From Sinorhizobium psoraleae (GTDB taxonomy: Bacteria; Pseudomonadota; Alphaproteobacteria; Rhizobiales; Rhizobiaceae), in assembly GCF_013283645.1 (NCBI RefSeq), contig NZ_JABEKV010000002.1, positions 255,798 to 319,797 of the forward strand: a stretch of DNA of 64,000 nt, in the 5' to 3' direction. The notes beneath the pieces were generated by a model, which saw only the letters and a list, made by a program, of their open reading frames with translations, was not told the DNA's origin and ran no database searches. This document shows positions 36,871 through 44,663 of the stretch, one piece after another; the first letter of the stretch is position 1; every line of letters starts with the position of its first letter. The translations under genes and the position numbers were made by a program.

Positions 36871-37917
36871 TTAGAAGTCACGCTGCAGGCGGAGGAAGCC
36901 GAATACTTCGTCGTCGCCGTTGTCTTCATCCTGGTACTGAACCGACAGACGAGTGGCGAGGCCTTCGGTGACCTGATAGTCAGCCGTTACACCAACGCGC
37001 CATGCATCGTCGTTGCCGAAGCCGTTGTTGCCGTCATTCAGGCTACCAAAGTACTGGGCGCCGGGGGTGATTGCAAACTTGTCGGTCGCATTGAAGCGAT
37101 ACGAAGCAGCAACCGTCCATTCGGATTCAGCCCAATATGCGTTCGGGTCGGATGCCCAGATACCAGCGACCTGGAAGACGCCCGGACCGAGGTCAGCCGA
37201 AAGCAGAGCGCGGATCGCGCCTTCTTCAACTTCCGTGTCGAAGCCGCCGAGCAGGTCGAAGGAAACGCCGCCGAGGGTGGCCGAAACGATACCAGCAACG
37301 CCAACGCCGTTAGCCTTGGTGCTTGCACCTTCGAGTTCGTCGACCGAGATACCGGCCTGGAACGTGCCGCCGTCATAGAGGTAAGCGAGCGAGTTGAATT
37401 CGGTGAAGTTGCCGAGCGTATCGGTTTCACCGTTCAGACCCTTATCCCACCAGCTGTAGAAGAAGCCGGCCTTGAAGCCGCCGAGCTGGATGTAGGCTTC
37501 ATCAACGTCGATGAAGTCGCTGTCGCCAGAGTCGGTGTCGTTATCGGCGTTGAACTCAGCAGCGAAGAAGCCGGTGAGCGTGCCGTACTCGGTGTCGCTC
37601 TTGGCGTCAAACGAGATGTAAGCGCGGGAGAAGACATCCCAGTCCGACGTGGACTGATTGTTTCCACCGAGGGAACCCTGGTCGAAACGGCTGTCAGCTT
37701 CGTCACGACCGAACGAGCCCTGAACGCGGATGAAGCCGCCGATCTTGAGGCAGGTTTCCGTGCCCGGGATGTAGAAGTAGCCCGTGCCGAAAGCGTCGCA
37801 GACGCGAACGTATTCCATGGGCTCCGGCTCGGCGGCGACGATAGCGTCGGCTGCCTGCGCGCCGGATACTGCTGCGAGAGCAGCAGCGGAGCCGAGAAGA
37901 AGGCTCTTGATGTTCAT
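36871..37917 (-). CDS. Outer membrane porin (porin_2 family)
   Basis: This 348-residue porin has a signal peptide (MNIKSLLLGSAAALAAVSGAQA) and then the rhizobial porin start ADAIVAAEPEPMEYVRVCDAFGTGYFYIPGTETCLKIGGFIR with its two cysteines. The beta-barrel runs to a terminal phenylalanine (FGFLRLQRDF), the outer membrane signature. Codon usage is strongly biased, as in abundant proteins. ATG 37917 has TGGAGGTCAG ahead. It sits alone with a long upstream region, and a terminator follows. A RopA-type name is possible but not proven. Confidence 0.92.
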   Translation of the reverse strand: MNIKSLLLGSAAALAAVSGAQAADAIVAAEPEPMEYVRVCDAFGTGYFYIPGTETCLKIGGFIRVQGSFGRDEADSRFDQGSLGGNNQSTSDWDVFSRAYISFDAKSDTEYGTLTGFFAAEFNADNDTDSGDSDFIDVDEAYIQLGGFKAGFFYSWWDKGLNGETDTLGNFTEFNSLAYLYDGGTFQAGISVDELEGASTKANGVGVAGIVSATLGGVSFDLLGGFDTEVEEGAIRALLSADLGPGVFQVAGIWASDPNAYWAESEWTVAASYRFNATDKFAITPGAQYFGSLNDGNNGFGNDDAWRVGVTADYQVTEGLATRLSVQYQDEDNGDDEVFGFLRLQRDF

Positions 37918-38535
37918 TTCTGACCTCCAGTCAAAAGTTTCAAACGGGTCTGGGTTTCTTTGCTGAAGGACAGCGTTCCCTGCCCCATCCCCAACGTTCA
38001 AGAAGTCGGACGATCAACCGCCCTTGCTTCCGGAGTTGAAAATACAAAACCGGGTGGGGCACGCAACGACCAACTTACCAGATCACCTCCTTTGCGCTGC
38101 CCTTCCCTGATCCCTGTTGCTGAAACGACACAAAATCGCCTCAGACCACCCGAGAGAATTAACAAAGCGTTAAGAAAATCCTTTTGCCACAGGGGGTTAT
38201 CATGGAGGCGGAGCGAGCCGCCTGTCTCAGAAAGGGGCAGAAAATGGCCGAAAAGGGGGGCAAAACCGGGCATCCGCGGTCCCGCCTCCCGGTCTTCTCA
38301 CAAACAAGATGTCGCCCAGGAGCCGCTACGCGAAGTGGCCGCGGGAGCTTTTTCGCCGATTCACAGGAGAATCAACAAGCCAGATTCGCGAATCTTTCGA
38401 GCCTAAGGACCTCGCCGATTCTTCAGGGAACCGGCCGACTTGCCGGGACAGGTGAACGATGAAAGGAAGACTGGAAGGACGGAGCGTTTGCGTACGCGCA
38501 GACTAAGCGCCTTGCAAAGAGTCCTTGTCGGAATG
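37918..38535. other. Long gene-free region upstream of the porin
   Basis: About 620 bases hold no credible gene; the 91- and 148-codon frames lack ribosome sites and family likeness. It should contain the porin promoter and a long leader. A 13-base block (38081-38093) on the minus strand, AAAGGAGGTGATC, is complementary to the 3' end of 16S rRNA. Confidence 0.55.
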
Positions 38536-38562
38536 AAAAATCCGCGAGCCGCTATAGGCGGA
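38536..38562 (-). terminator. Terminator after tRNA-Ser
   Basis: On the minus strand TCCGC and GCGGA pair around a 12-base loop and are followed by five T. It lies 9 bases past the tRNA 3' end. Confidence 0.65.
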
Positions 38563-38570
38563 CGATAAGA

Positions 38571-38660
38571 TGGCGGAGAAGAAGGGATTCGAACCCTCGA
38601 TACCGTTTCCGGTATACTCCCTTAGCAGGGGAGCGCCTTCGACCACTCGGCCACCTCTCC
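38571..38660 (-). tRNA. tRNA-Ser (anticodon GCU)
   Basis: A 90-base class II tRNA with encoded CCA. The acceptor stem pairs GGAGAGG with its 3' partner before G-CCA. The anticodon loop reads CCT-GCT-AAG in the stem context CTCCCCTGCTAAGGGAG, the T loop reads GGTTCGAATCC, and the long variable arm (TATACCGGAAACGGTAT) is typical of serine tRNA. GCU reads AGC and AGU codons. Upstream, TTGCAT and TAGTCA with a 17-base spacer may be its promoter. Confidence 0.97.
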
Positions 38661-38662
38661 GT

Positions 38663-39115
38663 TAGCGCCTGACTAGTGTCACCGCGTCATCAATGCAAGA
38701 TTTTTTTGTCAGATTTCAGGAAATCACACGATTTTCATCCTTGGCGGCGCATTGGTCGACGCATTGTCAGGACGCATGAACACGCGCCATGGGCAGCTTC
38801 GTCGGGCTGCGTCTCGGGAATAGGCCCAACACCTTCGAGGCAACGACCGATCTCATATATTGGCGCGTGCACCCGTGTTTGGAGTATCCGGGCGCCGGCG
38901 CTCGCGGGTCGTGGATCCTGGGGAAATATTGCTCTTGCCGGCGAGACAACGTTCGGCCTCGCGAAAATCCGAAGCTCTCGCAAATGGCGCCGCCTTCGCA
39001 AGGCCGAAGCAAGGCCGTCCACGGAAAATAGCCGCCACGCTGTCGAGCGGTCATTCCGGCGGAAGCCGACCGCAACGCGTGGTGGATAGAAGAATCGGCA
39101 TTTTCGGAGGCTGCG
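38663..39115. other. Gene-free stretch between tRNA-Ser and the first PilZ gene
   Basis: Frames here (for example 38735-39373 on the minus strand) are not credible: no ribosome site, no family likeness. It should hold the tRNA and PilZ promoters. Confidence 0.5.
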
Positions 39116-39472
39116 ATGTCGATGATCATGCATGTCGCGCTGGCAAAGCCCGGCCAAGCCGCGGCCGTGTACCAGCATTATTTCATCGAGCGTCCATGCC
39201 GCATCCTCGTGATCGGTAAGCAACTGAAGGCGAAGACCAAATATCAATGCCTGCTTCGGCATATCTCGATTAGTGGCGCGATGCTCGACTTCAATGCCGC
39301 AATCATGCTGCCGAAGCACTTCTTCCTGGAAATCGACGGCTTCAAAGAGGAGATCGGCTGCGCCGAGGTCCATCGTAGCGGCACGGAGCTTGGCGTGCGC
39401 TTCAATATGCTACTTGCCCAAGACTTTCTGCGCCGGCTGATCCGGTTGCAATTTTCCAGCGGCGGCCTCTAA
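39116..39472 (+). CDS. PilZ-like domain protein with altered c-di-GMP motif
   Basis: This 118-residue protein has a PilZ-type fold: an N-terminal ERPCRILVIGK strand, then LLRHISISGAMLDF, then LPKHFFLEIDGFKEEIGCAEVHRSGTELGVRF. PilZ domains bind c-di-GMP through RxxxR and DxSxxG. Here RxxxR is spaced as R26-P-C-R29 and the Asp is His49 (HISISG), so binding is doubtful. ATG 39116 follows GGAGG. It lies 220 bases before a related gene with intact motifs, which suggests duplication followed by divergence. Confidence 0.75.
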   Translation: MSMIMHVALAKPGQAAAVYQHYFIERPCRILVIGKQLKAKTKYQCLLRHISISGAMLDFNAAIMLPKHFFLEIDGFKEEIGCAEVHRSGTELGVRFNMLLAQDFLRRLIRLQFSSGGL

Positions 39473-39692
39473 GCGCCACGCGACGTTCCCGTCGGGAACT
39501 TGCGGCGTCACTCAATTAAGCAAGCTCATTAGATTCTTATCGATTGCCTTCAAGGGATTGCAAGTTTCCCGCTGGAGACTGTTGAGAAGCCCTCCTGCCT
39601 TTTGCAGGCAGTGGGAGGCACCGGCAAATGACTTGTCCGGGCTTCGTGGAAACGCAATCGCCGCTTCATGCGGGGCTTCCGGAGTATGACGC

Positions 39693-40118
39693 ATGCTGCA
39701 GTCGACCATGTATTCGCTCGCGCCCTCGCTGCTCTACGAGCGTCGATACGAGCGCTTTTCGATCGGCCAGGCCGGCACGCTGATGTCGGTGCGGCCGGCG
39801 CTCGGCGGCGTCTCCATACGCGCCTGCAAAATGATCGACATCTCGCGCGGCGGAGCGAGCTTTTCCGTGAGCACGACGATTGGGCTATCGCAGCACTATT
39901 ATCTCCATATCGTCGGGACGAAATTTCGCATCGGATGCGCCGAAGTCTACCGCAAGGGAGAGCGCATCGGCGTGCAATTCATCAAGGCGATCGACGAGGC
40001 ATTCCTGCACGAAATCGTGCGCGGCGAGTTTTTCACCGGTCAGAACAGGAAGACTCAATCCGGTCTGGCGTCGGTTTCGCGTCGTCCTGCATCCGTCAAC
40101 TGGGGCTTCGTCGAGTAA
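39693..40118 (+). CDS. PilZ domain protein
   Basis: This 141-residue protein has a canonical PilZ layout: RRYER (R17xxxR21) and DISRGG (DxSxxG, residues 49-54), then strands LSQHYYLHIVGTKFRIGCAEVYRKGERIGVQF, so it should bind c-di-GMP. The middle and the end share the pattern 'IGCAEV-R-G--GV-F' with the upstream protein. A GGAG site precedes ATG 39693. Its target cannot be read. Confidence 0.82.
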   Translation: MLQSTMYSLAPSLLYERRYERFSIGQAGTLMSVRPALGGVSIRACKMIDISRGGASFSVSTTIGLSQHYYLHIVGTKFRIGCAEVYRKGERIGVQFIKAIDEAFLHEIVRGEFFTGQNRKTQSGLASVSRRPASVNWGFVE

Positions 40119-40230
40119 CGCCGTGCCTGAGGTGCAGGCAGGTCGATCTTTTCCGCAAAATCGATTCCGATTCCCGCACATATGCGATAAGTTCCGCGGC
40201 GTTTTGTTCGAACGGGGTTCAGTTTCTCGC

Positions 40231-41355
40231 ATGTCCGCATTCTCACGCTTCACGCCGCTTATCCAGTCTTTGCCAGCAACCATCCCCTTCGTTGGGCCTG
40301 AAGCGATTGAGCGTCAGCGCGGCCGTAAGGTCGCGGCACGCATCGGCGCCAATGAAAGCGGATTCGGTCCGGCAAATTCGGTGCTGCTCGCCATGCAGCA
40401 AGCGGCCGGCGAGACGTGGAAATATGCCGACCCCGAAAACCACGACTTGAGGCATGCCCTCGCCGGGCATCTGGGAATTTCTCCCGCCAACATTGCCATT
40501 GGCGAAGGCATAGACGGACTGCTCGGCCAGATCGTCCGCCTTATCATCGAGCCCGGCATGCCGGTCGTGACGTCGTTCGGAGCCTATCCTACATTCAACT
40601 ATCATGTCGCCGGGCACGGCGGGCGCCTGGTCACAGTTCCTTATGTCGGCGACAGGGAGGATCTCGATGGCTTGCTCGCCGCCGTCAAGCGCGAGAACGC
40701 ACCGCTCGTCTACTTCGCCAACCCGGACAACCCGATGGGGAGCTGGTGGCCGGCCGATCGAATCGTCGAATTTGCACATGCCTTGCCGGAAACGACGCTG
40801 CTCATCCTCGACGAAGCCTATAGCGAAACCGCGCCGCCGGAATCGATACCGACGATCGACAGCTTGAGCGACAAGCCGAACGTCGTACGCACGCGCACCT
40901 TTTCCAAGGCCTATGGCCTTGCCGGATCGCGCGTCGGCTACGCGCTTGCGACGCCCGGCACGGCCGCGGCGTTCGACAAGATCCGCAATCATTTCGGAAT
41001 GAATCGTGTCGGCGTGGCCGCAGCGATTGCTGCTCTCGCCGACCAGCACTACCTCAGGCAAGTCATTGCGAGGATAACGGAGTCACGCGATCGAATCTCT
41101 GCGATAGCGCGCGACAACGGGCTCAAACCATTGCCGTCGGCCACCAATTTCGTGGCCATCGATTGCGGACGCGACGCGACCCACGCGCGAGCGATCGTCA
41201 ACCGCCTAATGAGTGATCACGGTGTTTTCATCCGCATGCCGGGTGTTGCCCCGCTCAATCGCTGCATCCGGGTCAGCACCGGACCCGAGGCTGAAATGAA
41301 CCTGCTCGAGGCTGCCCTGCCCGACGTTCTCGGGAGTCTGGCAGCGAGCAGCTAG
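40231..41355 (+). CDS. HisC-like pyridoxal phosphate aminotransferase
   Basis: This 374-residue fold-type I aminotransferase is of the histidinol-phosphate/aromatic type. Substrate and PLP sites are seen in RIGANESGFGPA, AYPTFNYHVAGHGG, FANPDNPMG, LILDEAYSE and the lysine motif RTFSKAYGLAGSRVGY. It could act on histidinol phosphate, aromatic amino acids or phosphonates; HisC paralogues are common in rhizobia. ATG 40231 (MSAFSRFTPLIQ) gives the usual start, although the site before it is poor. It follows the PilZ gene by 112 bases. Confidence 0.88.
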   Translation: MSAFSRFTPLIQSLPATIPFVGPEAIERQRGRKVAARIGANESGFGPANSVLLAMQQAAGETWKYADPENHDLRHALAGHLGISPANIAIGEGIDGLLGQIVRLIIEPGMPVVTSFGAYPTFNYHVAGHGGRLVTVPYVGDREDLDGLLAAVKRENAPLVYFANPDNPMGSWWPADRIVEFAHALPETTLLILDEAYSETAPPESIPTIDSLSDKPNVVRTRTFSKAYGLAGSRVGYALATPGTAAAFDKIRNHFGMNRVGVAAAIAALADQHYLRQVIARITESRDRISAIARDNGLKPLPSATNFVAIDCGRDATHARAIVNRLMSDHGVFIRMPGVAPLNRCIRVSTGPEAEMNLLEAALPDVLGSLAASS

Positions 41356-41444
41356 TGCTCAACTGATCGAGCAAGGAGGCCGGCCGGTTGTCCCCGCAAA
41401 GTCTCTGCGCGGTCGGGAAAGAAGCGCGGCGGCCTGCGCGTTCA

Positions 41445-41711
41445 TCAATGTACCGTCATCCATTCGCGAGCCGCACGCAATGCGTGGGCTAGATCGGTTT
41501 TGCTCATCGTTGCCGCCAGGTCGGCGCGCAGGTCCGCGGCGCGGTCCGAGCCCTTGATGGCGGCAATGTTCAGCCACTTGTGGGCGGCGACCAGATCGAC
41601 CGGCCGTCCACGGCCCGTCGCGTAGGCCAGGCCCATTTCACAAAATACGTCCGCTTGGTTTTCACCACCCATTGCGGCATCCGAAGCGAGCTGCATTTCA
41701 AAGCGTGCCAT
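41445..41711 (-). CDS. Small Sel1-repeat-like protein
   Basis: This 88-residue protein contains a Sel1-like unit, AYATGRGRPVDLVAAHKWLNIAAIKGSDRAADLRADLA, which pairs helices as TPR-like adaptor units do. It has no signal peptide. ATG 41711 has AGGGACAAG ahead. The longer frame to 41855 is low-complexity and unlikely. The gene is convergent with the aminotransferase gene. Confidence 0.75.
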   Translation of the reverse strand: MARFEMQLASDAAMGGENQADVFCEMGLAYATGRGRPVDLVAAHKWLNIAAIKGSDRAADLRADLAATMSKTDLAHALRAAREWMTVH

Positions 41712-42190
41712 TGTCTTGTCCCTGTCTTGCCTGATTGATGTCTTGCCTGATCCGGCTGAAGCGGCCCGCCCCTTGGGGCGGACCTTGCTCCAGATCAGCA
41801 TTTGTTTTTGTCCCTGTTCAGTCGCGCCTCTTTGCGGGCCTTCCGAAAAACGCACCGTCTTTTGCAGTGTCGCTTTCGGCGGTTCGGCGGGTTGTTTTCT
41901 CCGCTCGTCTTATGGATTGAAGTATGCCGTACGGCCTTCAATGCTCGCTTAAAATGCATGCTTAATTTGACGCAAACAAAGTTCAAACGGTTGGTAAACT
42001 TGAGCTTTCATTAAGCATCGGATCGCCTGGAATAGCGCGGATTTGCCTCAAAATTTACGAAATATTCAACTGCGGATTTCAACCAAACGCTAACCACACA
42101 AACAGCATAAATCGGTCGAGCCAGCGACTTTCGCCGAATTTCCGCGGCTCTCCGGCCCGCGACAAATGCAATTCCAGCGACGTTGCGGAT
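41712..42190. other. Gene-free region between the Sel1-like and DUF2147 genes
   Basis: No credible coding frame. GC is lower than average. It holds the promoter of the Sel1-like gene, and further right the leader described below. Confidence 0.5.
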
Positions 42191-42196
42191 ATTTAC

Positions 42197-42300
42197 CTTT
42201 ACGTACGCGTAAGCTACGGTTTCGCCCGGCGGTGGGAGACCGCTCGTTATGAGGCGTTCAGGCTGGGCCGGTACACGCTACAATACCGGCCGCTTTTCTT
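42197..42300 (+). ncRNA. Candidate small RNA or attenuator leader before the DUF2147 gene
   Basis: Two hairpins: GCGGT-GGGAG-ACCGC at 42229-42243, and GGCCGGTA to TACCGGCC at 42266-42291 followed by GCTTTTCTT. The last has the form of a rho-independent terminator and ends only 15 bases before the DUF2147 start codon, with the ribosome site right after it. Either a separate small RNA ends here or transcription into the gene is attenuated. A near palindrome (CTTTACG-TAC-GCGTAAG region, 42198-42213) lies upstream and may be an operator. Confidence 0.5.
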
Positions 42301-42314
42301 ATCGGAGGAATTGA

Positions 42315-42656
42315 ATGATTCGCAGATTGCTCATCGCAGCGGCCGTTGCCTTCGGCACCGCCTGCTCGGCCATTGCCGCAGAACCGATCGTCGGCAACTG
42401 GAAGACTGCAAGCGGCGCCACGGCCGAAATCGCACCGTGCGGCGGCGCATATTGCGTTACCTTGAAAACCGGAAAGCACGCGGGCAAGCGCATCGGCAAT
42501 CTCACCGGAACCGACGGGAGCTATAGCGGCGAACTCACCGATCCGGAAAACGACAAGACCTATAGCGGCTCGGGTGCAGTCAACGGCAATTCGCTGAAGA
42601 TGAAAGGCTGTGTGCTGAAGGTGCTTTGCAAATCGCAGACCTGGACGCGTCTGTAA
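42315..42656 (+). CDS. DUF2147 periplasmic protein
   Basis: This 113-residue protein has a signal peptide (RRLLIAAAVAFGTACSAIAA) and the DUF2147 core EPIVGNWKTASGATAEIAPCGGAYCVTLKTGK with two cysteines, then GCVLKVLCKSQTW with two more, so four cysteines may form two disulfides. Function is unknown. ATG 42315 follows CGGAGGAA. A terminator-like hairpin in its leader suggests attenuation. Confidence 0.82.
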   Translation: MIRRLLIAAAVAFGTACSAIAAEPIVGNWKTASGATAEIAPCGGAYCVTLKTGKHAGKRIGNLTGTDGSYSGELTDPENDKTYSGSGAVNGNSLKMKGCVLKVLCKSQTWTRL

Positions 42657-42705
42657 CGCGTCGAGATCATGAGGGGCACCGCTCATCGCGGTTCCCCTCT
42701 TCGTT

Positions 42706-43407
42706 TCAACGGGCGCGCTGCCCAAACAAGATCTTCTGCGCTTCCTGATCCTCGGCCAGGCTCTGCTGGCGGGCGCGCTCCTCCTTGCCCACTTCGATCG
42801 CCTTCTGGACAGCCGGCCGCGCAAGCACCGCCTCGAACCAACGCTTCAGATTCGGGAAATCATTCAAGTCCTGACCCTGGTTCTCGTGCGGGATCACCCA
42901 GCCGATGCAGGCCATGTCTGCGATGGAATAGTCGCCGGCGAGGAACGGCCTATCGGCAAGACGCTTGTTCATCACGCCATACAGACGGTTCGCCTCGTTG
43001 GTATAGCGGTTGATCGCGTATTCGATCTTCTCCGGAGCATATTGGCGGAAATGATGGGCCTGTCCCGCCATAGGGCCGAGGCCGCCCATCTGCCAGAAGA
43101 GCCATTGATCGACTTCGACGCGGGCACGTTCGTCGGCAGGATAAAACTTGCCGAATTTGCGCCCGAGATATTGCAGGATCGCCCCCGACTCGAACACCGA
43201 TATCGGCTGGCCGCCCGGACCATCGGGGTCGATGATCGCCGGCATTCGATTGTTGGGTGCGATCTTCAGGAAATCCGGTGCGAACTGTTCGCCTCGTCCG
43301 ATATTGATGTATTTGACCACGTAGGGAACGCCGAGTTCCTCCAGCATGATCGTGATCTTCCAGCCGTTTGGGGTCGGCCAGTAATAAAGCTCGATCGGAG
43401 CAGTCAT
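42706..43407 (-). CDS. Glutathione S-transferase (YghU/YfcG-like Nu class)
   Basis: This 233-residue protein has a thioredoxin-like N-terminal half beginning ELYYWPTPNGWKITIMLEELGVPY and GPGGQPISVFESGAILQYLG (glutathione contact), then the all-helical C-terminal half ending AIEVGKEERARQQSL. It lacks a catalytic cysteine and uses the Thr-Pro-Asn turn of the Nu class, which has disulfide-bond reductase activity toward peroxides or disulfides. ATG 43407 has an AGGAGAA site. Confidence 0.9.
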   Translation of the reverse strand: MTAPIELYYWPTPNGWKITIMLEELGVPYVVKYINIGRGEQFAPDFLKIAPNNRMPAIIDPDGPGGQPISVFESGAILQYLGRKFGKFYPADERARVEVDQWLFWQMGGLGPMAGQAHHFRQYAPEKIEYAINRYTNEANRLYGVMNKRLADRPFLAGDYSIADMACIGWVIPHENQGQDLNDFPNLKRWFEAVLARPAVQKAIEVGKEERARQQSLAEDQEAQKILFGQRAR

Positions 43408-43475
43408 CCTGTTTCTCCTGAGGTTGCAAGAGTAGAGAGGTAGGCATGCCTGCTGCCGCGGGCAAGACTACAACG

Positions 43476-43572
43476 CCGTGCGTCTTTTCAGACGCGCAAC
43501 GGTCGTTGTGGCATGTCTGAAGTGCTGCATGTCTCCGCTAAATTCACTGCGATCTGAGGAGACATGCAGTAC
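43476..43572 (-). repeat. RIME-like repeat, copy 4
   Basis: A short hairpin at 43478-43496 (GTGCGTCTTTTCAGACGCGC) is followed by a spacer with GTGCTGCATGTCTCC, then AGGAGACATGCAG near 43557-43569. The layout matches copies 1-3 with changes in the middle. Confidence 0.65.
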
Positions 43573-43685
43573 GGCGGCTTGCGAAGATGAACCGGAGATG
43601 AACGGACATCTCAGCATAAATTCAGTTTGGTTGTGCAAAAAGGCCAATATCGCTTTCAACGTGCCTCCAGCCAACGGACAGAACC

Positions 43686-43859
43686 ATGGATATTCTCGCT
43701 CGGCGCCTCACCATCATCAGTCTGCTGATGGTTGTCTTCGCGATGACGCTCGCTGCCGCAGTCAGTGCCGATACGCAGCGCCGCCGCCAAAACACCTATC
43801 TCGGCTCGCTGACCGACTGCACCGCCCACACGGCACAATATTGCCAGGCCAAGCTCTAG
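43686..43859 (+). CDS. Small 57-residue protein with N-terminal membrane/signal segment
   Basis: MDILARRLTIISLLMVVFAM then TLAAAVSADTQRRRQNTYLG and a tail with two cysteines (TDCTAHTAQYCQAKL). It looks like a signal peptide with a short cysteine-containing mature part. No named family is recognised. An ACGGA site lies close to the ATG. It is too short for standard calling, and it lies just upstream of a second small gene of similar length. Confidence 0.5.
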   Translation: MDILARRLTIISLLMVVFAMTLAAAVSADTQRRRQNTYLGSLTDCTAHTAQYCQAKL

Positions 43860-43874
43860 ATCGCTGAAACTCAC

Positions 43875-43918
43875 GCAATTCCGGGCGGAGAACCGCTATT
43901 CACTTTTCCTGGAATTGC
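43875..43918 (+). repeat. 44-bp palindromic element, copy 1
   Basis: GCAATTCC at one end and GGAATTGC at the other, with the core GGGCGGAGAACCGCTATTCAC. It ends 16 bases before the ATG of the next small gene. A second copy in the same orientation stands at 58409-58452. Confidence 0.75.
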
Positions 43919-43934
43919 TCCAAAGGAACCGAAA

Positions 43935-44108
43935 ATGGCCGCTCTCGCCACTTCCGCTACTCTCTCGCTCCGGGTTCTCTTGCTCACGAGCCTGCTGATG
44001 GCACCGATCGGGGCGGTCGCTTACACCAAGGCCGCAGGCCTCGGCATCGGAAAACACGGTGCCGGCCTCGTCCTCTTCGTGACGCTACAGCGTCAAGCCA
44101 TGAGCTGA
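43935..44108 (+). CDS. Small 57-residue membrane-like protein
   Basis: MAALATSATLSLRVLLLTSL continues LMAPIGAVAYTKAAGLGIGK and has a second weak hydrophobic run near the end (GAGLVLFVTLQRQAMS). A good AAAGGAA site precedes ATG 43935, and a palindromic element lies in its leader. No family is recognised. It may be a small membrane peptide. Confidence 0.5.
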   Translation: MAALATSATLSLRVLLLTSLLMAPIGAVAYTKAAGLGIGKHGAGLVLFVTLQRQAMS

Positions 44109-44186
44109 CCGCAAGCTCGCGACCCGCTCCCTCTTGCACCTGGACTGAAATTCCGATCCCTTCCCAATGAAAGGATTCGGAAAACC

Positions 44187-44506
44187 ATGCATCATTCGCA
44201 ATCTATCTCGCGGCGGCACTTGCCGAAATCGCCGGGTGCTTTGCCTACTGGGCGTGGCTCAAACTCGGCAAATCCATCTGGTGGCTTATGCCCGGCATGG
44301 GGTCGCTCGCGCTTTTTGCCTGGCTCTTGACGATGATCGACGCGGCTGCCGCGGGCCGCGCTTATGCCGCCTATGGCGGTGTCTATATCGCCGCTTCGCT
44401 CGCCTGGCTCTGGCTCGCCGAGGGTGTGCGCCCGGATCGCTGGGACGTGACCGGCGTCGCGGTGGCGCTCGCCGGCAGCGCGATCATCCTCGCGGGCCCG
44501 CGCTGA
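44187..44506 (+). pseudogene. UPF0060 (YnfA-like) small membrane protein with frameshifted start
   Basis: From 44198 the frame reads [26 protein letters not shown] in pieces, then [26 protein letters not shown] and ends IILAGPR, the full UPF0060 four-helix membrane protein of about 107 residues. No ATG, GTG or TTG precedes that frame before an in-frame TGA. The ATG at 44187 is one base out of phase: adding one T in CATCATTCG would give MHHFAIYL. So either the gene has lost its start by a one-base deletion, or the base call is wrong. ATG 44288 would give only a C-terminal half. Confidence 0.75.
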
Positions 44507-44663
44507 GCGTGCAAGCGAAAGATGCGAAAGGCCGAGTTGGGCTGCTCCGAGCGCTTTTGATTCCAGATAGTTGGAGGGAGGCCACGGGAAATCGCGCATG
44601 TTTTTCCGCATAGCCCTGCAATCTTGTCGTTTGCTTGTCAGGAGCCGCAGCTTATAATGCGAC

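Noticed and set aside
37998..38273. 91-codon frame upstream of the porin
   Set aside because: Contains the 16S-complementary block but starts far before it; no sign of a real protein.
38735..39373. 212-codon frame opposite the first PilZ gene
   Set aside because: Overlaps a gene with a strong ribosome site; no domain.
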